Positions 56,459 to 64,000 of a DNA stretch of 64,000 nucleotides are shown here, one piece after another; position 1 is the first letter of the stretch; every line of letters begins with the position of its first letter. The notes under the pieces were generated by a model. It did not search any database, had not been told where the DNA came from, and saw only the letters and a list, made by a program, of their open reading frames with translations. The translations under genes were made by a program, and so were the position numbers. Origin of the DNA: an uncultured Romboutsia sp. (GTDB taxonomy: Bacteria > Bacillota > Clostridia > Peptostreptococcales > Peptostreptococcaceae); assembly GCA_937880075.1 (NCBI GenBank), contig CALFLM010000033.1:1-64000 (forward strand), in the 5' to 3' direction.

Positions 56459-59400
56459 TTAATCTAATTTTCTTCTGTTGAGTACTACTATTGCTACCAT
56501 AGCTAAAGTTGCACTTATTATAAATGGTAGTATAGATTTATCTAATGTTTCAGGACTATTATTTTCAGTTTTATCTGCATTTTCATTATTTCCTTGATTT
56601 TTATCATTATCTTGGTTCTCGTTACTTCCTGAATTTCCACCATTATCTTTGTCTTCACCAGTTTCTGGATTACGTAAATCAACATCACTCATATCATATA
56701 AACTTGTTTTTCCATTTGAAGCTCTTTCTATTGATACTAATGCAAGCAATACCTGCTCTGTAGCAATATCATTAGCTTCAACTTGAGATAATAAATGCTT
56801 AAATCCACCATTTTCTAATTTAAATCTCATTATTGCATCTATTATACTATTTCCATCTTTTATAAATCTTGAATCATTTATGTCTATTCCTAATGTAGTT
56901 AAAGCTATTAATACTTGTGCACTACTTTCTGATGTTTCACCTTCACTTGTTCCAAATCCTCCAGTTGATAACTGTGCTTTTGAAAGGAAATTAATCGCTT
57001 TATCTAAAGCAGATTTTACTCTTGGTTGATTTTTATACTTAGCTAATGCTTGTATTGCCATAGCTGTTATATCTACATCACCAGTAGTTCCACTTAAATT
57101 AAATCCACCATCCGTTAACTGTTTGCTTAATATTCCATTTATAAGCATTTCTCTTGAATTTTCATTACCTTTTATTTCAAATTCATTACTATCTAATGCT
57201 ATAAGAGCAAATATTAGTCCGTTTATTCCTTGTTTAGATACATTGTCATAATTATACAATTTTTCTACTAAGTTATATCCGCCCACATAAGTTGGATCAT
57301 ATCCTAATGCTGTAAGAGTTATTATTGCTCTTGAATATTCAGTGTATTTTGTTCTATGAAGTACACCATTTTTTTCTTTTAGTTTATTTACTAAGTTTTT
57401 GTAGTAAGTTTTGTATAAATCACTTGGTACATTTGTATTACCTTTTGCTAATGCAAATATTTTCCATTCATCTCCATAGCCTGGATTTTTTAAATTACTT
57501 AAAATCCAATTTTCTGTATTTGATTTAACTTTTGATACATCAACTTTATTTACTATTTCAGTTACTGTTACTGTTATAGTTTTTATAGTTTTTAATCCTT
57601 TTGTATCACTTACTTCATATATTACTTCATAGTTTCCTGCTTTATTTGTATTTACTGTATTTTTTATTACCTTTATTTTTGATGTTAAATCTTTACCTTC
57701 CTTGTCAGTTGCAGTTACATTTTTCATTGGGTCAAAAGTATCTCCAACTTTTATTTCTATATCTTTTGCATTTATTACTGGTGCTTTATTTTCTATTGGA
57801 GGCAGTGGATGTTCTGAATCATATTTATTTTTAAATTCATCAAATTTTTCATAGCTATTTGTTATATCTTTTCCTAAATTAAGTGTATAATGCCATATAA
57901 GCTCATCATCAGGACTTAGTTTATATGAACCTGCACTTACTTCTGGAGTAACTCTATTTACTGAGTATATCCATCCACTTTGTGGACCTTTATCCATTTC
58001 ACCTAGTCCATTTATTGATGAAACATATAAATTATCATTTTTACCACTTGCTATTACTTTATCTCCAAATAACCTCTTAAGTACAGTATAAGCAGTGTCA
58101 TTTTCTTTATATTCAACTTCTAAACTTTCATAAATAGCTTCTTTATCTGTATATACTCCAATTTTTATAAATTGTTCTTGTGAGTCTTGATTTTTTTCTT
58201 TTACTGTTACTTTTATCTCTTTTATAGCTTCATTATTATTTTTGTCTACAACTTTATATACAACCTTATATACACCTGCATTTGATGTATCTACAGTATT
58301 TTCAACTATTTCTAGTTTTTCAGTTATATCTCTACCTTCTTTATCATATGCAGTTACATTTTTTCTTTCGTCAAATGTATCTCCAACATATAGTTCTACA
58401 TCACTTGCAGTTATAACTGGAGGTTTATTAGATTCTTCTGGTTTACTACCATCGCCATCATTCTCTAGTTTATCTGTAAGATCCCAATAAGGTTTTTCTC
58501 CATTTACATATCCTTTATATGAACTTAATCCTTGAAGTGCTTGCATAGTAGTCATTTCTATCGGTTTTTTATCACCAGGATTACGAGTAAACCCACCTGT
58601 TTCTTGGTCAAAATAATCCATAAGACGTGTTATTATATTTCTATAACGTGTCCCAAATCCTTCATCTTGAGAAAGTGGATCAATTTCTAGTATTGAAAGT
58701 GCCAGTAATACCTGCGCCGAACTTTCTGGTGTTCCAAAATCATACTTGCTAGACATCTCAGCTTTTAAATATCTTAAAGCCTTCTCTACTGACGCATTTA
58801 CTTCTTCATTATAATCTTTATATTTGGCAAGAGCTTGCAATACCATAGCAGTTATATCAACACTTGTAGTTTTATTATCAATTAGACCAAAACCACCTGT
58901 TTGTGGATTTTGAAATTTAAGTAGTTCAGATATCATTTCTTCTCTGGTCCATAATGCTGTATCTGGAATAGTAGTATTTTTTGCATCTAGTGCAAGAAGC
59001 GCATAGGCAAGTTCATTAGAACCATTCTTTAGATTTTTACTATTATAAATCATCTCAGCTAAATTTACACCTTCAATATTTGTAATATCTTTTCCAAGTA
59101 TTGAAAGAGATAGTGCTACACGCTCTATATCTGTAGGTTTTTTTGCATCAGACCAAGTTTTTACTTCTTTAACAACACTGTTATAGTATGCATCTAATTT
59201 ATCTTTCTCTATAGTTTCTCCTGCATGAAGTAAACTGTATATTAACCATTCATCACCATAAGAGTATCCATCTTTATAATTTTTATTAATAAATTCTATT
59301 GCTCCTTCTACTCCCTGAGTAACTAATTTATTGATATCTACAGGTTCTACATCTCCTGGTTTAACTGTGATTGTAATTTTAACAGGTTCTACATTATTTG

Positions 59401-62365
59401 TATTATCAGCTGGAGTACCTATTGCAGTAACTGTTCCTTCTGAAAGAGCTGTTATATAATAATCTGAACCAGAAATGTAAAAACCTTTATCTGGTGCTTT
59501 GTCATATTCATCAGTATTCTTCTTCCAAAATCCATTTGTTCTACGTTCAATCTCAACAATACCTTCTTTATCATAAGTCCAGATAAGCTCAGGTGCTGTT
59601 ACACTATATCCTTCATCTGATCTTTCTCCAACAAAAGTCAAATCAATATCACTTTCAGTATTATTATTCATTTCTATAGTATCATTTTTTACTGTTACTC
59701 TAGTAAGTGGATTCAGGTAAGTATAAGTAGTCTTTTTGCTGCTAGTTAATACTCTTTTTTCATTTGTATCTGGGTTGATATCTGTTAAAGATATCTTATA
59801 AGTAGTTGTTCCAGCTTTGTAAGGCACGTATCCATTTACCATACTTGAAACATATTCGCCTACTGTAGGGTCACTACTTTCAATTGTATAATTATTACGG
59901 TTACTAGCATTTTCAGGTTTAACTACAACACCATAATATTGTGGATTGAATGCTCCGATTATTGAACTATTCGCATTTCTTCCATGTATTTCTATTAAAC
60001 TTGGGATAGTTTGTTCTATAGATTCAACAGGAACATATGTAGATGTAACCTCTACTTTAGCAGTAATGTTTGAGTCTTTAACAGAAGTAACTTTTATAGA
60101 AGCTGTTCCAGCTTTTTTAAAGCAGAACGATCTAGAACCTGCCATATTATAAACCATATCCTCATTATCTGCCTCATAATTAAAACGAGAATAAACAACA
60201 GGTACATATTCATCTGATCCTTCGTATCTTGCTTTAACTTTTATATCTTTCCACTCAGAACCAGCAATCGTATATTTTCCATTTGTAACATCATTTCCAT
60301 CAATGAATAATTTAATTTCTTCTATATTTTTAGAATTTGCAATTACTTTAATATTAGCTACAGTTTGACGTTCACCATTTGCTTTTATCTCTGTTGCTGT
60401 TACGATAGCAGTTCCTTCTGCATCTATACGTAAATCACCGTTATCTGATCCAATTAACATACAATCTTTCGGTTTAATTTCATTAATACTCCACTCAATT
60501 GTACTTCCTTCTGGCAGATCAACTATCTTGAATTCACCTGCTCCTTTGAATATAGGATCTACAAAATCAGGTGATAAATGAATCACTTGATTATCTATCT
60601 CTATCTCTTCACCGTTATATGATTCAAAAATAACTTTATATTTGTTTTCAGGTAAATCTGAATCGTCTGGATTATATTCTTGATTTTCACCAAAGTATGG
60701 ATAACCTGTGCTACTTTGTCCCCATTTCACTCCATATTTACCACGATTATGATTTAGAAGATTTGTAAAATCTATAGATTTCATTTCTTCTTCTGTCATA
60801 GGTTTAGAATTTATTAAATCTTTACTTGGAATTTCAATTTGGTTTTGTGAAGTTTTGCTCCAATAGCTATTAATCACGCTTCCAGATTTATATTGATTGA
60901 AAAGAACTCCTTTTTTACCTTCACTTACAGAATAGCAGTTAGAAAGAACTCCTCCATTTAAACGTTTTGCAAATCCGCTGGCATTTGAGCCAGTTACATC
61001 AGAATAGCAATTGATTATAGAACCTTTAACTTCAACCGTTATAGGACCAAGTGCATCCCATCCACCAAAGCTACCAGTAAAATAAATATTTTGTATAATA
61101 CCTGATTCTCCAAGGATATTAAATATACCTCCATCTGCATTTTTAAATGTAACAGTATGACCTTGACCATCTAAAGTTCCTTCAAACTCACCAATTGGAA
61201 AATACCAGTCATTAGAATCAATTACAATATCTTTATCTAATACATAAAATGCATTTTTATCAGATACATCAATCTTTTTCAAATCTTCTACTGAATTAAT
61301 ATGCTTGATGTCTTTTGGATTTTCAGGCAGAGCGACTGGTGATGTAACTTTTTTCTTTTTTAACGCATTAATTGAGTCACTTAGTTTCTTTGCCTGCTCA
61401 TCCACCTCTGATTGTGTGGCATCATCTTTTTCAAATATTGCCTCGGCATCTTTAAGAACTTGTTGCAATGCATTCCAGCTTTCTTCTGTATACTGATCTT
61501 TCTTTGTTTCTAGATCTTTTACCTGATTTATATAATTTTCAAGTTTAGTCTTTTCAACTTTGTCTGACGGAGGTTGAAGTTTCCCTTCTTTTAAAGTTGG
61601 AAGCCCATCATTATCTCCACCTTCTGAACTTGTCCAAATAAACCCTGTATCAGGTAAACTTGTATTAAGTAGTGATACTCCTTCACTGGATTTTAACTCA
61701 TCTTTTGTTTTTTTATCACAGTTTACTTGCTGAGGTTTTGGATATGCCATACTTACTGGCCCCGTAGCATTTACTGTATAATAACAGTTAGAAAGCATAG
61801 AGTTAGCTGAGTTATTAATTCCTACCAGACCTCCATACAACATACTATCAATTGTACCAGCAAAATAAGAGTTTTTAATAGTACCTGAACTTAATGTTCC
61901 AACAAGACCTCCTACTTCTCCCATCCAACCACTTAATTTGATTGATGCAACAGAGTAGCTGTTTTGAATAGTACCACTAAGTGTTACTGCCATACTTCCG
62001 AAAGTATCTTTACTTTCTATTGTACCTGCACTGTTTATCCCTATATTTTGAATAGTACCAGATACATTTTTCGCCAGTGGTTTGTCTGCAAGTGTAATTT
62101 TAAAACCTTTCCCATCCAGCGTTCCTTCTAGATTTTCTATCTGTTGACCCGTGTTTAAAGTAATATCATTTGTTAAAATATAAACCTGATCCTTCTTTAT
62201 TTCTTTAGGGAAATCATTCGCTGAACTAATTTTAAAAGTATTTTGTAAGTTATCCGAAACTACACCAGTTGCATGTACTGGTACAATAAAACTATTGATG
62301 ATAAGTGTCATTGTTAGAACAATGCTTAATATCGACTTCATCAGTTTTATTTTTATTTTACTCAT
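56459..62365 (-). CDS. Giant surface protein with two alpha/alpha-toroid domains and DUF4430 (1968 aa)
   Basis: Domains in order: signal peptide (1-32); GLUG-type beta-helix motifs (about 40-270, GGLVGTLSSGTIKNSYF); FIVAR helices (about 275-340); more GLUG-like repeats (about 355-560); Ig-like Big-type domains (about 590-1005). Then come toroid 1 of the prenyltransferase/cobalamin-binding fold (about 1010-1310: SVDITAMVLQALAKY, ETGGFTRNPGD), a DUF5011 Ig domain, DUF4430 (about 1400-1505: GPQSGWIYSVNRVTP, WHYTLNLG), a second DUF5011 and toroid 2 (about 1610-1890: GDVDITAMAIQALAKY, LSTGGFGTSEGE). The tail is Asn/Glu-rich, then SPETL, a hydrophobic helix and NRRK, like a sortase or membrane anchor. 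Barrel plus DUF4430 is the architecture of transcobalamin. It heads the ECF operon, so ligand capture at the wall is the likely role. Confidence 0.82.
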   Translation of the reverse strand: MSKIKIKLMKSILSIVLTMTLIINSFIVPVHATGVVSDNLQNTFKISSANDFPKEIKKDQVYILTNDITLNTGQQIENLEGTLDGKGFKITLADKPLAKNVSGTIQNIGINSAGTIESKDTFGSMAVTLSGTIQNSYSVASIKLSGWMGEVGGLVGTLSSGTIKNSYFAGTIDSMLYGGLVGINNSANSMLSNCYYTVNATGPVSMAYPKPQQVNCDKKTKDELKSSEGVSLLNTSLPDTGFIWTSSEGGDNDGLPTLKEGKLQPPSDKVEKTKLENYINQVKDLETKKDQYTEESWNALQQVLKDAEAIFEKDDATQSEVDEQAKKLSDSINALKKKKVTSPVALPENPKDIKHINSVEDLKKIDVSDKNAFYVLDKDIVIDSNDWYFPIGEFEGTLDGQGHTVTFKNADGGIFNILGESGIIQNIYFTGSFGGWDALGPITVEVKGSIINCYSDVTGSNASGFAKRLNGGVLSNCYSVSEGKKGVLFNQYKSGSVINSYWSKTSQNQIEIPSKDLINSKPMTEEEMKSIDFTNLLNHNRGKYGVKWGQSSTGYPYFGENQEYNPDDSDLPENKYKVIFESYNGEEIEIDNQVIHLSPDFVDPIFKGAGEFKIVDLPEGSTIEWSINEIKPKDCMLIGSDNGDLRIDAEGTAIVTATEIKANGERQTVANIKVIANSKNIEEIKLFIDGNDVTNGKYTIAGSEWKDIKVKARYEGSDEYVPVVYSRFNYEADNEDMVYNMAGSRSFCFKKAGTASIKVTSVKDSNITAKVEVTSTYVPVESIEQTIPSLIEIHGRNANSSIIGAFNPQYYGVVVKPENASNRNNYTIESSDPTVGEYVSSMVNGYVPYKAGTTTYKISLTDINPDTNEKRVLTSSKKTTYTYLNPLTRVTVKNDTIEMNNNTESDIDLTFVGERSDEGYSVTAPELIWTYDKEGIVEIERRTNGFWKKNTDEYDKAPDKGFYISGSDYYITALSEGTVTAIGTPADNTNNVEPVKITITVKPGDVEPVDINKLVTQGVEGAIEFINKNYKDGYSYGDEWLIYSLLHAGETIEKDKLDAYYNSVVKEVKTWSDAKKPTDIERVALSLSILGKDITNIEGVNLAEMIYNSKNLKNGSNELAYALLALDAKNTTIPDTALWTREEMISELLKFQNPQTGGFGLIDNKTTSVDITAMVLQALAKYKDYNEEVNASVEKALRYLKAEMSSKYDFGTPESSAQVLLALSILEIDPLSQDEGFGTRYRNIITRLMDYFDQETGGFTRNPGDKKPIEMTTMQALQGLSSYKGYVNGEKPYWDLTDKLENDGDGSKPEESNKPPVITASDVELYVGDTFDERKNVTAYDKEGRDITEKLEIVENTVDTSNAGVYKVVYKVVDKNNNEAIKEIKVTVKEKNQDSQEQFIKIGVYTDKEAIYESLEVEYKENDTAYTVLKRLFGDKVIASGKNDNLYVSSINGLGEMDKGPQSGWIYSVNRVTPEVSAGSYKLSPDDELIWHYTLNLGKDITNSYEKFDEFKNKYDSEHPLPPIENKAPVINAKDIEIKVGDTFDPMKNVTATDKEGKDLTSKIKVIKNTVNTNKAGNYEVIYEVSDTKGLKTIKTITVTVTEIVNKVDVSKVKSNTENWILSNLKNPGYGDEWKIFALAKGNTNVPSDLYKTYYKNLVNKLKEKNGVLHRTKYTEYSRAIITLTALGYDPTYVGGYNLVEKLYNYDNVSKQGINGLIFALIALDSNEFEIKGNENSREMLINGILSKQLTDGGFNLSGTTGDVDITAMAIQALAKYKNQPRVKSALDKAINFLSKAQLSTGGFGTSEGETSESSAQVLIALTTLGIDINDSRFIKDGNSIIDAIMRFKLENGGFKHLLSQVEANDIATEQVLLALVSIERASNGKTSLYDMSDVDLRNPETGEDKDNGGNSGSNENQDNDKNQGNNENADKTENNSPETLDKSILPFIISATLAMVAIVVLNRRKLD

Positions 62366-62694
62366 ATTTTTTCACTCCTTATAATTATCTCTGGCATTGA
62401 TTTAACATACAAACTGTTCCATTAAAGTAGTTTAGTCTATATAATTTTATATATATTTTCATTTTATGTCAATAAAGTTAAATATAGGCAATAATTATAC
62501 ATTTTTATCGTGATAGTTTTAGATAAATTAGATATTTCTTTGAAAAATCAGATATTATTAATGTTAAAGTATATTTTTTTAAAATCAAATTTACAGATAT
62601 AAGCATTTCTTTCATCTTTTTTGAGATGATTAATTATAATATTAAGTGCAACACCTAAAAGTCTATAAAAAAATAGCCTATAAGTTTATGTTCA
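62366..62694. other. Upstream region of the surface protein/ECF operon
   Basis: This AT-rich DNA holds the promoter. AAGGAGTG is well placed before the ATG at 62365. I looked for a cobalamin, thiamine or other riboswitch and found none. AAGTGCAACACCT near 62645 resembles the end of IS30-type elements and may belong to the remnant that follows. Confidence 0.45.
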
Positions 62695-62985
62695 TGTTAT
62701 AGTAATAGTACCTACAAAATCACTTTAATTATAAAAGGTGATGTAAAGAAATTAAGAAGAAAAGGAAAATCCTTAAAACCAAAATAAAAAATAGGTAAAA
62801 AATTTGCTGGTTATAATGAAATTGAAAAGACATTAAATATAGATGTTTATTTTACAGATCTTTATGCTTTTAGAAAAGAATGACTAATGAGAATACTAGT
62901 GGGTTATTAAGGGAGTTTTATCTTAAAAAATTTTATTTTTCTACTACAGTAAACGAACTTAAAAAAGTTGATAAATACATTCTTC
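62695..62985 (+). pseudogene. IS30-family transposase remnant (C-terminal)
   Basis: The reading passes through GDVKKLRRKGKSLKPK, a stop, then YNEIEKTLNIDVYFTD, a frameshift, and NENTSGLLREFYLKK with VNELKK. These are the catalytic-core and C-terminal segments of IS30 transposases, with internal deletions. It is non-functional. It points towards the 3' end of ssrA. Confidence 0.72.
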
Positions 62986-63061
62986 CAGTCTTATTCCATT
63001 TTTATCTATATTTTAACATTTTATTACAGTTTTATCATATATCTATAATTTATAACATAAA

Positions 63062-63093
63062 TAAAAAACACATTGATAAAATTACCAATATGT
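63062..63093 (-). terminator. Terminator of ssrA
   Basis: ACACATTG pairs with CAATATGT (one G-U) over a 10-nt loop, followed by six U residues. It starts 16 nt after the tmRNA CCA end. Confidence 0.75.
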
Positions 63094-63108
63094 TTTCGTG
63101 GATTTCAA

Positions 63109-63460
63109 TGGTGGAGACGAGGGGAGTCGAACCCCTGTCCGCAAGTCTTTTCCCTGTTGCATCTACGTGTGTAGCCAACTGTACTAAAATCTCGTCTCAC
63201 ACATCGCCCAGCGGCAGGCTATGTGATTGACCAGTCCCAATTAGTCCGCTTTTGGTCGAGACACCCCAAAAGTAGTTCCCTGCATAAATGACGACCAGGC
63301 CTAGCCGGCAGGAGGGCGAGGCGGGTCGAGCAGCATTATTAAGCTGCTAAAGCGTAATTATCGTTTGCGTTTATTTTAAGTTCCCCAGTTTTTACGTGAC
63401 CCAGAGTAACACGACACGCAGCCCCAAGTTCCAAACCCACGTCGAAACCTTTACGCCCCC
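63109..63460 (-). ncRNA. ssrA: Transfer-messenger RNA (tmRNA)
   Basis: The RNA runs from GGGGGCG (5') to CGTCTCCACCA (3'), which pair as the alanine-like acceptor stem. The T arm GGGGTTCGACTCCCC is intact. The tag frame at 63339-63368 reads ANDNYALAA then TAA, ending in the ALAA degradation signal. With SmpB, encoded just upstream, it rescues stalled ribosomes and marks the unfinished protein for proteolysis. The size (about 352 nt) is normal for a one-piece tmRNA. Confidence 0.96.
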
Positions 63461-63466
63461 GTGGTA

Positions 63467-63495
63467 AGTTTAAAGTCCTTGGACTGTTTTCGCAA
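63467..63495 (-). promoter_or_regulatory. Putative ssrA promoter
   Basis: TTGCGA (-35) and TAAACT (-10) are 17 bp apart. The -10 ends 6 bp before the mature tmRNA 5' end. Confidence 0.5.
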
Positions 63496-63587
63496 ACTTT
63501 TTTATTCACCATTTATATTAAGTTGTTCGTTGTATTTATATATTAATACTTTTTAGCATTAAAATCAAATGTTATTTAGTGGGTAAA

Positions 63588-64000
63588 TTAGTATTTTCCT
63601 CTAAGCTCTCTTTCTATAGTTCTTTGAGCATCTTTTTTAGCTAAGTCTTGACGTTTATCGTGTAACTTTTTACCTTTTGCTAAGGCTAATTCTACTTTTA
63701 CCTTACCATTTTTAAGATACATACTTAAAGGAATTAATGAGTATCCTTTAACAGTTGTAGCCCCTATAAGCTTTCTTATTTCATGCTTATGAAGTAATAA
63801 CTTTCTTACTCTTAAAGGGTCAACATTGAATCTATTTCCTTGCTCGTATGGACTTATATGAACTTGTTTTATAAATACTTCGCTATTATCTACAGATGCA
63901 TATCCATCAGTTAAGTTTACTTTTCCTTGTCTGATTGATTTTACTTCTGTACCTTTTAATTCGATACCACATTCATAAGTTTCTTCTATAAAATACTCAT
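63588..64000 (-). CDS. smpB: SsrA-binding protein SmpB (5' end outside window)
   Basis: About 137 codons are present, reading EYFIEETYECGIELKGTEVK, then KVNLTDGYA, HISPYEQGNRFNVDP, RKLLLHKHEI and the basic C-terminal tail ending ELRGKY. These are the conserved core and tail of SmpB, which binds the tRNA-like part of tmRNA and places it in stalled ribosomes. Only the first residues, of the usual MANKG type, are missing. ssrA follows about 130 bp downstream, the common arrangement in Firmicutes. Confidence 0.95.
   Translation of the reverse strand, partial: EYFIEETYECGIELKGTEVKSIRQGKVNLTDGYASVDNSEVFIKQVHISPYEQGNRFNVDPLRVRKLLLHKHEIRKLIGATTVKGYSLIPLSMYLKNGKVKVELALAKGKKLHDKRQDLAKKDAQRTIERELRGKY

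Noticed and set aside
62366..62694. Cobalamin riboswitch expected upstream of the toroid/ECF operon
   Set aside because: I searched the minus strand by eye and found none of the conserved B12 elements. The region is plain AT-rich DNA.
62880..63230. Open frame of 116 codons on the plus strand
   Set aside because: Its first third is the broken IS30 C-terminus and its last third runs antisense through ssrA. It is not a gene.

Overview
The window is AT-rich and its genes start behind strong AGGAGG-type ribosome binding sites. It carries a clostridial-type tmRNA (tag ANDNYALAA) next to smpB, an arginine deiminase operon, an ECF transporter, SLH and M60/M6 surface proteins and degenerate IS30/IS630 pieces. 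This points to a low-GC anaerobic Gram-positive of the Clostridia, most likely near the Peptostreptococcaceae; I cannot name the species. Almost every gene is on the minus strand, so 'upstream' usually means higher coordinates.

Layout from left to right. (1) 0.15-1.7 kb: a cytoplasmic 5'-nucleotidase-family phosphoesterase on the plus strand. (2) 1.9-5.5 kb: a phosphonate-type ABC importer, phnD-phnC-phnE-phnE. (3) 5.7-11.4 kb: three successive pairs of one secreted beta-rich protein and one small N-terminally anchored protein. (4) 11.9-13.9 kb: a LytTR response regulator with a GHKL sensor kinase. (5) 14.7-38.6 kb: two giant paralogous surface proteins (3232 and 3248 aa), each with 13 mucin/carbohydrate-binding-like modules mostly alternating with Ig-like (DUF5011-type) modules and ending in the same kind of beta-rich domain as the 6-11 kb secreted proteins. 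Between them lies an M6-type metalloprotease with SLH anchors. (6) 38.8-43.5 kb: a decayed copy of that protease and a large M60 (enhancin-like) mucinase gene inactivated by start-codon loss and three in-frame stops. (7) 44-49.5 kb: arcA-arcB-arcC-yfcC plus a small membrane protein. (8) 49.6-52.1 kb: a MerR-methyltransferase fusion and a secreted amidase. (9) 52.3-62.4 kb: a very large surface protein with two alpha/alpha-toroid domains and a DUF4430 (transcobalamin-C-like) domain, a membrane-anchored DUF4430 protein, and a complete ECF transporter (T, fused A-A, S). (10) 62.7-64 kb: IS30 remnant, ssrA (tmRNA) and the 3' part of smpB.

The sequence suggests two surface systems. One is a mucus/glycan-directed set: giant adhesin-like proteins, M6 and M60 proteases, the three secreted/anchored pairs, and possibly the two-component system as regulator. 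The other is a Gram-positive capture-and-import system whose outer protein combines the two folds of vertebrate transcobalamin and is encoded next to a dedicated ECF importer; a corrinoid-like ligand is an inference.

The 24-44 kb part shows repeated duplication and decay: a tandem protease-giant duplication, a MITE-like element of about 118 bp with terminal inverted repeats (three copies), fragments of IS630 and IS30 transposases, an IS1182-like end, and a duplicated fragment of the amidase promoter and start. No rRNA, tRNA or CRISPR array was seen.
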